Source of the DNA: Jacaranda mimosifolia
Taxonomy: Eukaryota; Streptophyta; Magnoliopsida; Lamiales; Bignoniaceae
Length of the DNA stretch: 64,000 nucleotides
Reading direction: 5' to 3'
Assembly (NCBI GenBank): GCA_018894105.1
Contig: CM032121.1
Span: 23,715,730-23,779,729, forward strand
The notes under the pieces: generated by a model
What the model was told of the DNA's origin: nothing
Database searches by the model: none
The model's input: only the letters and a program-made list of their open reading frames with translations
Program-made: the position numbers and the translations under genes
Shown here: positions 23,671 to 34,980 of the stretch, piece after piece
Position numbering within the stretch: position 1 is the first letter of the stretch
Layout of the letters: every line of letters begins with the position of its first letter

Positions 23671-24060
23671 GAAATACACTTCACAACAAATTCTTCGTCA
23701 TGGGTATTTGATACCGCATGTGGTTTTCACATTTGTAATTCATTATAGGGAATGGAAAGAAGAGAAGTCCCAATGAAGGGGATATGATCATCTGCCTTGG
23801 AAATGGAGTAAAAGTTGCGGCCATGGTCGAAGGCATAATCAAGTTAGACTTGGGGAATGCTTGCATTGTACTTGATCCATGTTATTATGCACCTTTTCTT
23901 GTTAAGAACATTATTTCTTTCTATTCCCATTCAAGATAGTGAAGGATATGATTTTTTATATATCCACTAGGATGTTGAAAGTATTAAAGAATGGTCCTTT
24001 AATTGCACAGGGTACATTAAACAATGGGTGTACATACTTGATTCTTAACCTTCATTAATG
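23671..24060 (+). pseudogene. Copia element C: aspartic protease
   Basis: The sequence SSWVFDTACGFHICN starts near 23695, with catalytic Asp at 23710-23712. The family form is DTGCG, so the Gly after DT is Ala. A stop follows a few codons later. The rest of the protease (VRNGxKVAA-type strand, then LxLGN) can be read around 23780-23860 in shifted frames. It would release gag and pol proteins from the polyprotein. Confidence 0.78.
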
Positions 24061-25059
24061 CAGATTCAATCAAGTAAAAGAAAATTAGATAACCATCTTA
24101 AGGTGTACAAGACTTGGGTATATATCTAAGAATATGATGAGAAAGTTAGAAGCTCTCAAAACACTAAATATTAGTGGCATTAAGGAACTTCCTACTTGCG
24201 AATCTTGTTTGAAGGGAAAAATGACCAAGGCTCCATTTGATTTGATCCAAACGAATGTTCGTGGCCTACTAAGAGTTAGTGCAAGAGCAGGCTATTCTTA
24301 CTTCATCACCTTCATCGATGATTATATTTAGTTCAGACATGTGTATCTTATGAAGTACAAGCTCGAAGCTATTGAAAAGTCAAAAAGTATAGGAATTAGG
24401 TAGAAAAGCAAAAAGGACTAAGCATTAAAGCTCTTCGATCGGATCAAGGGAAATAATACTTAACTATCGAATTCTTGGGTTATCTAAAAGAGAACAGGGT
24501 TCTCTCTTAATGGACTCCACCCAACACACCCTAACACAATGGAGTAGCTGAGAGGAGAAACCATACCTTGTTGGACATGGTACGTTGCATGATGAGATTT
24601 TTTGATGTGCCTATATCTTTCTAGGGATATGCCTTATTAACATCGGTGAAGTCACTAAATTTAGTACCTTCAAAGTCGGTGCCAAAGACATCGCATGAGA
24701 TGTGGTATAGTAAAGCACATTCTTACTCTTTTCTAAGAGTTTTGGGGTCTCCCGCTTAAATCAAGCAGTTAGTAGGAGATAAGTTGGATAGTAGATCTAT
24801 CTTGTGCAAGTTTGTAAGATACCCAAGAGTCTTTGGGTTATTATTTTTATGATCCCTTAGAACAAAGGGTGTTTGTTTCAAGGACACCACCTTTTTGCTA
24901 AAGGATTTTCTATTAGATAGAAATGACATTGTTGTTTAACTTGATGAAGTTTGAAATGAACATCAAATCCCACAAGTGGTGGAAACGAGAGAGCATCAAG
25001 AGCCTTATACACAACCTCTGAGAAGGTCAGATCGAATCAAGAAGCAACTTAAAAGGCTC
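24061..25059 (+). pseudogene. Copia element C: GAG-pre-integrase and integrase
   Basis: The stretch 24134-24331 reads MMRKLEALKTLNISG, then ELPTCESCLKGKMTKAPF and the core strand RAGYSYFITFIDDY. The first catalytic Asp (family IHTD) is Asn here (QTN, codon 24254-24256). Downstream, in another frame, HNGVAERRNHTLLDM near 24535-24575 keeps the catalytic Glu (24550-24552). Stops and frameshifts separate the parts. Integrase would insert the cDNA; this copy lacks the first metal-binding Asp. Confidence 0.83.
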
Positions 25060-26080
25060 GGATTCCTTCATGAGATGGGCTAATCGAATATCGATTCGAA
25101 GACCATTAAGGAAGCTATGTTGGACATAGACTCGAGACATTGATTTGATGCTATGAAATTTGAAATGAACTCTATGTACTCCAACAAAGTATCGACTTTG
25201 GTAGATCCTCCTAAAGGAATAGTTTCCCACTGGTTGCAAGTGGATCTATAAGTGAAAGCTAGGAGTCGATGGAGAGGTAATGACGTTTAAGGCGCAACTA
25301 GTGGCAAAATGTTATACTCACTAACAAAAGGTTATACTCAAAGATCCAGTATCAATTTTGAGGAAACCTTTTCACAAGTAGCAATGCCTAAGTCTATTTA
25401 GATTTTACTTGCCATAGCTGCATATTATGACTATGAGATATCGAAAATGGATGTGGAAATCACTTTCCTCAATGGAAATATTGTAGAAGAAATCGATATG
25501 GAGCAACCATAAAGTTTTACATCCAAATGGAGTGAGCAAAGAGTTTGCAAATTCAAGAGATCCATTTATGGACTCAAGTAAGCATCCCAAAGTTGGAACA
25601 TATATTTTGACAAGACAGTCAAATCATTTGGCTTCGTCAAAAATGTGTCTGAACCATGTGTATACAAGAAGGCTAGTAGGAGTAGTATACAGTTTAATGT
25701 GCTTTATATCAATGACATTCTTCTCATTAGGAATGAGAGAGAAATGTTAGAGTGTACTAAAGCATGGTTATATACTTAATTCTCCATGAAGGGTTTTAGA
25801 GAAGCATCCTACGTATTAGGAATATGTATTTTTAGAGATACATCAAAGAGTATGCTGGGCTTTTTCAAACCCCGTACATTGACAAGATACTCAAGAGAGT
25901 TAGTATGAAAGAATCTAAGAAGGGATTCCTCCCTATAGGATATGGTCATTATCTCTCCAGGTCTATGGCCCTTCAGAAGGAGGAAGAGATAAGTAAAATA
26001 TCCTACGTACTATATGTATATGCCATTGGGAGCATAATGTTTATTGTTTAATGTACAAGGTTGGATATGGCACACGCTCT
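25060..26080 (+). pseudogene. Copia element C: reverse transcriptase
   Basis: The order of RVT_2 blocks is recognisable: the VxGCKWIYK-type start near 25220-25260, the KMDV(E)IxFLNG region at 25445-25475, a GLKQAS region at 25570-25590 (stop in place of Gln), and the active site at 25705-25716. The active site reads YIND; the first Asp of YVDD is Asn (25711-25713). The Arg in LLIRNE replaces the Gly of LLIGNE. Multiple frame changes occur. Confidence 0.82.
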
Positions 26081-26693
26081 AAGCGTTACGAGCTGTTTCC
26101 AATCCAGCCCTAGTGAAAGTCACTGGATGGTCGTTAAAGTTATCCTTAAGGACCTAAGAAGGACTAAGGATTTATTTTTCAGTATACGGAAATGGAAAAT
26201 TGAAACCTGAGGGGTTTTCAGATTCTAGTTTTTGGTCTGATATAGATGACATAAAATCCACTTCTAGATTTATATTTTACCTCAATGGCAGTGTAGTGAG
26301 TTGGAAGAGTTCCAAACAAGACACCATGGCCGATTCTACCACAGAGGCAGAATATATTGCATCTTCGAAAGCTGCGAAAGAAGGAGTTTAGATGAAAAAC
26401 TTTATCCAAGAGTTGGAAATAATGCCTAGTATTACCGAGCCTATAGTTGTCTTCTGTGATAAAAATTTTGTTATTGCACAAGCAAGGAGCCAAGATCTCA
26501 TCAACAATCAAAACACATTTTGAGGTGATATTATTTGATCCCGGAGATCATTGATAAAGACGATAGTAGAGTGGAAAAAGTTGCCTCGAAATAGAATATA
26601 GTAGATCTACTGACTAAACCTTTAGCCCAAAAGTTCTTTGAAGGACATCTTAAGAAGGTAGGTCTTAAGACTACGGGGCATTAGCTTTAGGGC
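26081..26693 (+). pseudogene. Copia element C: RNase H
   Basis: The open stretch 26200-26391 reads KPEGFSDSSFWSDIDDIKST, then FYLNGSVVSWKSSKQDTM and ADSTTEAEYIASSKAAKEGV, the canonical copia RNase H core with intact acidic residues, ending in a stop where Trp is expected. The C-terminal part (QAKEPRSH/LTKPL blocks) continues in other frames to about 26690. Confidence 0.83.
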
Positions 26694-26704
26694 AAGTAGG
26701 AGAT
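26694..26704 (+). promoter_or_regulatory. Polypurine tract, element C
   Basis: AAGTAGGAGAT directly before TGTTCGAATAG. It defines the 3' LTR start at 26705. Confidence 0.75.
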
Positions 26705-27612
26705 TGTTCGAATAGTGCCTTGCAAGCTAATTAGGTTGACATGTAAACTATTTCACTTGTGATACAATCTTGAATAAATGATGCTCATTTTACATGGCCA
26801 TCTTCATCTTATGCTTATATTACTTCACTAACATTTTATTGAAGCCCTTAGATCATAGATGACTATGGGACTTGGTCACTTTCACCACGTGGTGATCATG
26901 AAACAAGTCTTACATGGTCGTGATCTTAAATATTTCAAGTCGTAAGGTCTCATGAGACAAGACATCTATGATCCAGATAGACCTGTACTGACGATGCATA
27001 AATCCAATAGTTGGATAATGCTCAATTTCATGAGCAATCTATGTGAGACATGGATGCATATTAGTGGGTGTTGTTAGAAAACAAGTTCTCTGAAGTCCCG
27101 CTCGGAGAATCCACTAGATAGCCATAGTGACAGGTCGGTAGTGGTAAGTTCTCTAGTTTACGCTAGTGCATATAATTAGTCATTTGACTAGATGATCGAT
27201 GGTAACCTTGTGTTTAACTCCTCATACTTTGAATTTTCCTTGACCACTTTAGCGAGTCTTTCAAGTTGAAGTTGGATATGAGCGACTTAGATATAGAGGT
27301 TTGTGAGATCTAAGATAGGACCCGACTCCTTTTCGCTGTGAAGGATGAATGCATCTCATATATATTCCATAATGATCGATTCCACAAAATCCTTGCGAAA
27401 GGTAGTATGACAATTTGAAAAATGAGTTTTCCAAAGATGAGGTCATAAAGGGGAATTAAGCATTGTAATAGAGACATAGCATCGAGGCTATTAGGGAGCC
27501 GATAAATATCTTGCCTTAGGCCTCTTTTGGGAGATAGGAGACGGAAGGATCGTATTTTCATGGTAAGCGTAGAGCTAGAATGGTTCTCCAAAAGCATTTA
27601 TTTCGGCTAACT
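26705..27612 (+). mobile_element. Copia element C: 3' LTR, first 908 bp
   Basis: Begins TGTTCGAATAGTGCC after the PPT and follows the 5' LTR of C. It is cut at 27612 by another LTR that begins TGTTGG at 27613; the five bases before that, ACTAG, are the expected target duplication. The continuation (ttgggctccatgg side) could not be found intact downstream, so the far side has been deleted or rearranged. Confidence 0.83.
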
Positions 27613-28718
27613 AGTGTTGGAATAGTGCCCCGTAGCCAATGAAATTGGCATGTAAACTATTTCACTTGTGATATAATATTGATTGAATGATATTCATTAC
27701 TTCATTGCCATTTGGTTGAAGGCCTTAGGTCACATAAGACTATAGGACTTGGTTAGTACAATCGGTGATGATCATGAAATAAGTCTTATACGGTCGTGAT
27801 TTTAAATATCCCAAGTCATATAATCTTATGAGATATAGCATCTAAGATTCGGATAGACTTACACTGACAATGCATAAATCCAAAAGTTAGATATTGCTCC
27901 ATTTCATGAGCAGGCTATATGAGATACATGTGAATGTTAGTGGGTGCTATAGTGACAAGTTGGTAGTGGCAAGTTCTCCTGCTGACTCTAGTGCATATAA
28001 TTAGTCCTTTGACCTGATGGATCCAGGATAACATTATGTTTAGGTCTTCATGCTTTGACTCTTCCTTGGCCACTTAGCGAGTCTTTCGGGTTGAGGTTAA
28101 GTATGAGCTACTTAGACATAGAGGTTTATGAGATCCAAAATGGGATTCGACTCCTCGTCGTTGTGAAAGATGAGTACATCTCCTATGTATTCTATAATAA
28201 TCGATTCCAATGAGTCCTTGTGCAATGCAGTGTGACAATAAGGCGACAAACCAGAGTCGAACATTGGGAATAGAAACATAATATTGAAGCTATTAGAGAG
28301 CAAACAAATATCTTGCCCTAGGCTTCTTTCGGGATACAGGAGACAGAAGGACCATATTTGCATGGTAAGCATAGAGCTAGAATGGTTCTCCAAACGCACT
28401 CATTTCGGCCAACTAGTTGAGCACATGGGCTTGAGATTGGACATTGACCATGAAGATTGAGTACTCTTCAATTAATGAGATTAATTTAATTAGGTCATTA
28501 GTTTAAAGGTGTTTAGACTAATGTGAATATTTGATATTCGATAAATCATAAGAGTTGTGAGCCCATGTCTAATGGATGGTAGAATTTAATGGGTCACACA
28601 TAAAAGCCAATTGGAAATCCTTCTTGATGAAGAGGAATTTTCTAAGAGTTGGAAAATTTCCACCATGACTGATTTTTGAGGTAGGTGGATTGACATAATT
28701 TTTGGTCATGTTGGCTTC

Positions 28719-28934
28719 ATCAATTTAATTGTTAAATTGATCTAAATAATTTAAGGAATTAAATTAGATCAATTATATTAAAGAGTTAATTTAATTGGTG
28801 CCACATTACTATCAATTGATCAAGTTAACTTAAGGAGTTAAGTTAACAATAACTAGCTTAAGGAGTTAAGCTAATTGACTTAAGAGTCAAGTCAAAGGTT
28901 AAGTAATTAAATTAAAGTGTTTAATTTAATTAAA
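28719..28934 (+). repeat. Hairpin array in LTR P6
   Basis: Includes AATTTAA-GGAA-TTAAATT, GTTAACTTAA-GGAG-TTAAGTTAAC, TTAGCTTAA-GGAG-TTAAGCTAA, GACTTAA-GAG-TCAAGTC (one mismatch) and AAATTAAA-GTG-TTTAATTT. Confidence 0.82.
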
Positions 28935-29143
28935 ATGAAGAATCTATTTTGAAGGGAAAATTCAAATGAAATGTTCATTTGGTGTGAATTAGAATTTGCT
29001 TGATGACATTTCATTAGATAAAATGAATGTTCCAAATCAAATTCAAATTCACATTTAATTCACATGCAGCTTGCTTGCAAATTGGCAGGCAAGTAGCGCC
29101 AACCTTGAGGAAGGTGTGATGCCACCTGAGCATTACACATTTC

Positions 29144-29167
29144 CTCTATCTATATATAGATATAGAG
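29144..29167 (+). promoter_or_regulatory. Palindromic LTR TATA region, LTR P6
   Basis: CTATCTATATATAGATATAG flanked by CTC/GAG, identical to the region at 20501. Confidence 0.6.
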
Positions 29168-29418
29168 GGTGGGACAGTCAAGCATATTTTACACACACAA
29201 GCATCTAATTGTTAGATCCTCCATTTTCCTCCAATTTTGCATATGTTGCATCATGTGTTGAAGCTTCACATTTTTCTTCATCTCTTACCTCCAACTTCGG
29301 CCATCACCATTGCTCTTCTCTCCTTTGTTTTCCGACTAGCATAGGAGAGAATTGGATTGTGCATTAGTGTGTGGATCTTATCATTAGAGGCAAGACAATT
29401 GGATTGCTAGCCTTTGGA

Positions 29419-29827
29419 GGAAAAATTCAAATGAGATGTTTATTTAGGGGGTGAATTAGAATTTATTTGGATGACATTTCATTAGATAAAATGAAAATTC
29501 ATAATGAAATTCAAATTCACATTTAATTCACATGCAACTTGTAACACAAGCAAGTCGAAGCCATCCATTAGGGAGATGTGATGCCACCTAAGCATCACAC
29601 GTTCCCTCTATCTATATATAGATATAGAGGGGTGGCCAGCCAACATGTGGTTTACACAAACATTTTAGATCCAATTTCCCATGTGTTGCATCATATGTTG
29701 AAGCTTCACATTTTCTTCACTCCCTTCCTCCAAATTTTGGCCACTTCATACCTTCATTTCTTCCTTGCTTTCCAACTAGCATAGAAGATATTTGGATTGT
29801 CCATTGGTATGTGGATCTTATTATTAG
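29419..29827 (+). mobile_element. Copia LTR fragment P6b
   Basis: An LTR middle piece from the end of the hairpin array to the ggatcttattattag word, with a palindromic TATA region at 29606-29629. It is ended by a new LTR start at 29828. It could be the continuation of element C's interrupted 3' LTR after deletion; this is inference. Confidence 0.7.
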
Positions 29828-31765
29828 TGTTGGAATAGTGCCTAGCAAGCCAATTAGATTTGCATTGTAAATTATTTCACTTGTGATACAATCTTGATTG
29901 AATTATACTAATAAAATAGCCATCTTCATATTATACTTATATTTGCTTCACTGACATTTTGTTGAAGCCCTTATATCACACAAGACTACAGGATTTAGTC
30001 ATGCACTGGGTTGTAATCATGGAATAAGTCTTACAAGATCGTGATCTTAAATCTTCCAAGTCGTAGAATCTTTAGAAAAAGGGCATCTAAGATTCGGATA
30101 GACTTGCACTAACAATGCACAGATCCAAGGAGTTGGATATTGCCCTGTTCCATGGGCAATCCCATATGAGATATGGATGAATGTTAGTAGGTGCTTGTTA
30201 GGAACAAGGTACTAAAGACCCACTCAGAGAATCTACTAGATAGCCGAAGTGGCAAGTTCTCTCGCTTACACTGGTGTATATAACCAGTCCTTTGATTTGA
30301 GGATCCATGGTAACCTTGTGTTTAGGTCTTCATGCTTTAACTCCTCCCTGGTCACTTAGTGGACTATTCAGGTGGGATTGGGCATGAGCTTCTTAGACAT
30401 GGAGGTTTGTGACATCCAAGATGGAATCTGATACCTCATTTTTGTGAAGGGCAAGTACATCTCCTATATATTCTATAATGATCGATTCTAAGAAATCATT
30501 ACACAAGGTAGTATGACAATTTGGAAAAGGAATTTTCCAAAGATGAGGTCATAAATTGGAATCAAAATTGAAAATAGAGATATAGTATCAAGGCTATTAG
30601 AGAGCCGGTAAATATCTTGCCCTATGCCTTTTTCGGGAGATAGCATACGGAAGGACCATTTGCATGGTACTCGTAGAGCTATGATGGTTCTCCAAAAGCA
30701 TTCATTTCGTCCAATTAGTTGGGCTCCATGGGCTTGAGATTGGGCATCGACCATGGAGATTAGATATTCTTCAATTAATGGAGATTAATTGAATTAAGTT
30801 GGTTAGTTTGAAAGAAGTTTTAAACTAAAAGAAATATTCGATATTCAAAAGTTACAAGGAGTTTTGAGCCCATGTCCAATGAATAGTAGAACCTATCGGG
30901 TCATACACAAAAGCCAATTACATTTCCTAAGTAACGGAGGAACTTTCTAAGTGTTAGAAAATCAAGCTTAAAGAGTTATGTTAGTTGACTTAAGAGTTAA
31001 TTCAAGAATTAATTAATTAAATTAAATTATTTAATTTAATTAATGAGGAGAATATTCTTTGGAGAAAAAATTGAAATGATAGGATTATTTTAATGTGGCA
31101 TTTAATTAATTTGAAATTAGATTTCAAATGTAATTGAAATGCGCACAAATTCAAATTTGATTTGAATTTACCAACTAAGCATGCAAGGCATGCACGTTGG
31201 CGGTCCCCCTTCCTTGAGGAATGTGTGATGCCACCTTGGCATCACACCATCATCACTCTGTAGTAGTGGCAATCTAGCAATTTGCAAGTGAAGAATTAGA
31301 TTCTCACTTTTTCCTCCATTTTCAAGGTGTTCATTCATGTGTTGAAGATCACATTCCTCTTCTTCTCCCTACCCTAAAATTGGTCATCTCCTTCTAAACT
31401 CTCCTCTATTTCTCCAGCTAAAAATGAGGAGTAGTAGGATTGGGATTGGTGTGTGAATCATTTTGATAGAGGCAAAACAAGTGGTTTGCTAAGGGTTTGG
31501 AGATTCATCTGCAAGACTAGTCTTTTGTCGATTTTATCCCAGGAGATCTAGAGGGAGTTTGGAGCTAAAATTTATTCCAACAGCTTTCTCAAGGAGTTGA
31601 TCATCTACTGGAATTTTCTCTATAGTTTTGGAGAGTTTTGAATTGCTCAAAAATCGCTTGCTTCTAGATGCGCCACTGTTTGGCAGATTCTATTTAAAGG
31701 AGTTTTTCAATCTACCTTTGGATTTTGCTTTTAAGGTAACTCGCCAACCAAATCTAAATCCTATT
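29828..31765 (+). mobile_element. Copia LTR P7
   Basis: Starts TGTTGGAATAGTGCC; the preceding bases ATTAG are the candidate target duplication. The hairpin array is shortened (30963-31045 keeps GTTATGTTAG, GACTTAA-GAG-TTAATTC and the AAATTAAA pair). The LTR end is lost: homology fades near 31765, followed by unclassified DNA. Confidence 0.78.
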
Positions 31766-31982
31766 CAATGCAACAGTGACTGGTGGCTAGGAAATACTTC
31801 TTATTTCTCTAATCAACCTCCTCGAGTCAAGATATTTCGCTAGCTATGAGTCACCTAGCTATGCTCTAGTCGAAACAAGGGGCCTCCTCGAGCAGAGGGC
31901 CTAATGACCACATTCAAGCTGATTGACCACATTATGGTCGACTAATGGGATGTTGGTGATTAAGCTGGCCCAATGTAGTTTT
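31766..31982. other. Unclassified 217-bp insert between LTR pieces
   Basis: Relatively GC-richer sequence with the word CCTCCTCGAG twice (near 31817 and 31887). It has no match to the copia or gypsy sequence in the window and no reading frame of note. It separates LTR P7 from P8. Confidence 0.4.
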
Positions 31983-32915
31983 GGCCCAACTTATAGAGTT
32001 AAGTTAACAATTCTTAGCTTAAAGAATTAAGCTAATTAACTTAAGAGTTAAGTCAAGGATTAATTAATTAAATTAATGTGTTTAATTTAATTAATGAGAG
32101 GAATCTATTTTGGATGGAAAATTCAAATAAAAGGTTCATGTGGTGTGGAATTTTAGTTAATTTAAAATTAGATTCCAAATGTAATTGAAATGCACACAAA
32201 ATTTAAATTTGATTTGAATTTACAAAGTTGCAAGCAAGTCAGCGGTCCCCCACCTTAAGAAAGGTCTGATGCAACCTCAGCATCACACCATCCTCCCTCT
32301 ATATATAAATATAAAGGTGAGAGTGAGCTGCAACATTGAAATCCACGTGAAGAATTAGATTATCATATTTTTCCTTCCTTAAAGTGTTGCCTCATGAGTT
32401 GAAGCTTCAATTCTATCTTCTTTTCCAACCCCTAAATCGGACATCTGCCTATCATTACTTCTCTCTATATCCAGTTAATATTGAGGAGAAATTGGAAATA
32501 GCATTGGTATGTGGATCATATTGATGAGGCAAGATAATAGGATTGCTAGCCTTTGGAGATCCACCAATCAAGGTAATAACTTGGTGATTTTATTCTAGGA
32601 GATCTAGAACAAGTTTTGATATGATATTTTCATAGTAGCATTACCAAAGAGTTTAAAAATTATTGGAATTTTTCCAGATTTTTTGGAGGAGTTTGGATCG
32701 GGCGAAAGTTGCTACAAATCTACTACGTTGTTGTTTGACAATTTCTGAATTGAAGAAGAGTTTTTCATCTTTCCTTTAGATTTTTCTAATCAAGGTAATT
32801 CTCCATCCAAATATGAATCATAAGCATGTTTAGATCCTTGTTTGCTTGTGAAGTACTAGTTAATTTTAACTTTTAAAGTTTTAATTACTGGATCCTAGTG
32901 CCTCACTTACATTCA
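31983..32915 (+). mobile_element. Copia LTR fragment P8
   Basis: An LTR from inside the hairpin array (31991-32095) through a TATA region (ctatatataaatataaag near 32297) to the true LTR end ...cacttacattca at 32915. No PBS follows, so the internal region is gone. Confidence 0.78.
31991..32095 (+). repeat. Partial hairpin array in LTR P8
   Basis: GTTAAC-type half, AGCTTAA-AGAA-TTAAGCT, AACTTAA-GAG-TTAAGTC (imperfect) and AAATTAAT-GTG-TTTAATTT. Confidence 0.7.
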
Positions 32916-33075
32916 CCAACCTAGAATAATACCTTCATCCAAGATTTGGTCGAATTTGGGGACATGGGGGTGTCAGGATGTGCGGAAGAGAGAAACATAG
33001 TGCTAGCGAGCTTGTCACATGTTTAGCTGGACATGCCAGCTTATGCTCGATTAGGTAGTTGTATTCACATGTTGT
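32916..33075. other. Unclassified 160-bp interval
   Basis: Sequence between the end of LTR P8 and the minus LTR M2. It has no match elsewhere in the window and no reading frame. It is the switch point between a plus-oriented and a minus-oriented block of copia LTRs. Confidence 0.35.
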
Positions 33076-33217
33076 ATTATGATCTAATTATCAATATGAA
33101 GCTAAGGATCTAAACCTACCATAGATTTAGATTTGGTAAGAGAATTACCTTGATTTTCAGAAAATCAAAGGAACTTGGAAGAAGATCTCAACTCCTTGAC
33201 AAATCTGTCTCCCAGCG
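33076..33217 (-). mobile_element. Copia LTR M2, left part (split by gypsy element)
   Basis: The minus-oriented 3' end of a copia LTR (gatctaattatcaatatg, ccatagatttagatttgg). It stops at CAGCG and resumes after the gypsy element at 39216 with gcacaacagaatctaagcaacg, which matches the undisturbed word order in element A's LTR near 3760. Confidence 0.85.
33213..33217. repeat. Target-site duplication CAGCG, left of gypsy element
   Basis: CAGCG here and at 39211-39215 flank the element exactly. Confidence 0.92.
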
Positions 33218-33832
33218 TGTCAAGGGTCACTTTCACCATAGGGCCCCTTGACCGTTTACAGGGCATCTGGGCAGCCTCGGCTGCCCCTCAACAGCTTGCA
33301 TAAAGGGACTTACACTCCAAGGAGTATCTACCATGTCCTAGGTGTAGGCCTTTTCTTTTGTTTTCACTATTGTACATATGTAGGCAGGATGCTACCATTT
33401 ATTTTGTAATTTTCAGCTTTTCAATATGTAGTGTTATAACAACGTTTTTCTTTTTTAAGCCTATTATAAAGGGGAATGAGTATTCGAAGCAGAGTTGTAC
33501 TGTGCATTGTTAGAGTCCCCCCCAACGTCTAGCGTTGCTCTAACGATTATCGATATTGTACTGTTGCAGTTATCAATGAAATGAAGTTTTCTTCCCAAAA
33601 TGTTCTAGCGTGTGAGCGAGTACCGTTGGGGATTGTGCCTATAAAGCACCCTAGTGTGGGCGGGATTGCGACACACAATTACCCAACAGCTATCAAGCTT
33701 TGACGGTTATTAATCTCTTAACTATTATTGAGACGGTTGGCGGTTGTATTTTAGCAGATGTAGTTGGCGTGTCGCAAGCTACTAGCCGCACAGTGCACAG
33801 TTTCCTTGTTACTTAAGAAGCGGCCTGTGACA
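33218..33832 (+). repeat. Gypsy 5' LTR (615 bp)
   Basis: Begins TGTCAAGGG and ends CTGTGACA, matching 38598-39210. A TATA-like TTATAAAGG lies near 33465-33473. Differences from the 3' LTR are mostly C/T and G/A. Confidence 0.92.
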
Positions 33833-33834
33833 GG

Positions 33835-33847
33835 TGGTATCAGAGCC
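33835..33847 (+). promoter_or_regulatory. Gypsy primer binding site
   Basis: TGGTATCAGAGCC, a perfect match to the initiator Met-tRNA complement, two bases after the LTR. Confidence 0.92.
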
Positions 33848-33875
33848 TCAGTTCTTGATCCACTAGCCGAGGCAA

Positions 33876-34980
33876 ATGGCGCTAGAACCTACAGCTTCCG
33901 CAAATATGGTGGGGCAAGAGAATGAAGCCCCAAGGCTGGTTGGTACTAGAAAACAGCTATTGGACGCACTGGAGCATGAGGATTGCATGCTGCAGTTCGT
34001 GGTCGAGACCTTAGTGGAGAAGGTCGAAGGAATGGAAGCAAAGATGACGGATCTCCATGCTCAACTGGGTGATAGTAGAGATGTCTGTCAGGCCTTGATA
34101 GAGGCCTTGAGGGCAAATAATACAGCTAATTTAAGGCGGGAAATGGAAGCAATGTCGATTTAGATCGGCTTGCTCCAAAGAGCAGTGAGTAATGGACCTG
34201 CCATTGCTCCAAACCTGGTGGCTAAGCTTCGGATACCAGAGCCCAGACCTTACAGGGGTGCAAGAGATTCAAAGGAGGTCGAGAACTTTCTATTTGACAT
34301 AGAACAGTACTTTCTTACCACTAATATTGAGGATGAGGCAAGGAAAGTGGCGATCGCTACCATGTATTAGATGGGAGATGCAAAACTATGGTGGCGGACC
34401 AAATATGCAGATATCCAAGCAAGACAGGGTGCGTATGGATACATGGGATCAGCTCCAGGAAACAATCAGGCAACAGTTTTTCCCAGAGAATGTCGAATAT
34501 AATGCTAGGCGGGCCTTACAAGATCTGAAGCATACAACCTCCATCAAGGAATATGTGAAAGCTTTCTCCACCCACATGCTAGATATAAGGGATATGTCCG
34601 AGAAGGATAAGCGTTTCATATTTTTTGGAAAGATTGAAATCGTGGGCGCGTGCCGAGCTGCAGCGCCAGAGAGTGGCCGATTTGGATACTACTATGGGGG
34701 CAGCAGAGTGGTTAACGGATTATAGTTCAGAGCCCCAAAAGGAGAAACATACAGCCTCCAACACTAATTAGTCAAAAGGGGGTGGGCCTAAATCATTCAG
34801 CCCGAATCCGAGCAAAGGTGGAGGAGAGAGGCAATCCAACACTCAAGGGAGCTCACAGACGAGTTCCAATAAGGCGAAACCATAAAACAGGCAGGGAGCA
34901 CCGTAGAAGCACAATAGATGTTTCCTTTGTGGTGGTCCACACTGGATGAAAGATTGTCCGAAGCATCATTTACTTAATGC
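33876..34980 (+). pseudogene. Gypsy gag
   Basis: The ATG at 33876 lies 28 bases after the PBS and starts MALEPTASANMVGQ, followed by a likely coiled-coil (LEHEDCMLQFVVETL, MEAKMTDLHAQLGD). The retrotransposon gag core follows: EPRPYRGARDSKEVENFLFD, then DAKLWWRTKYADIQ and QQFFPENVEYNARRALQDL. The zinc knuckle near 34917-34957 is CFLCGGPHWMKDC (CX2CX3HX4C, a spacing seen in plant chromoviruses). Stops at about 34162 and 34368, frameshifts near 34420 and 34635, and a stop near 34769 break the frame. Confidence 0.9.

Larger units (their letters stand above)
27613..29418 (+). mobile_element. Copia LTR P6, 3' truncated
   Basis: Starts TGTTGGAATAGTGCCCCG and contains the hairpin array at 28719-28934 and a palindromic TATA region at 29144-29167. 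At about 29418 it stops (ggattgctagcctttgg) and is followed by the middle of another LTR copy (aggaaaaattcaaatgag). The region from TATA to the 5-bp-repeat side is therefore present twice in tandem. Confidence 0.82.

Noticed and set aside
23193..23679. Antisense open stretches of about 93 and 129 codons across gag of C
   Set aside because: They are shadows of the gag coding strand; their composition mirrors the basic linker and zinc knuckle on the sense strand.
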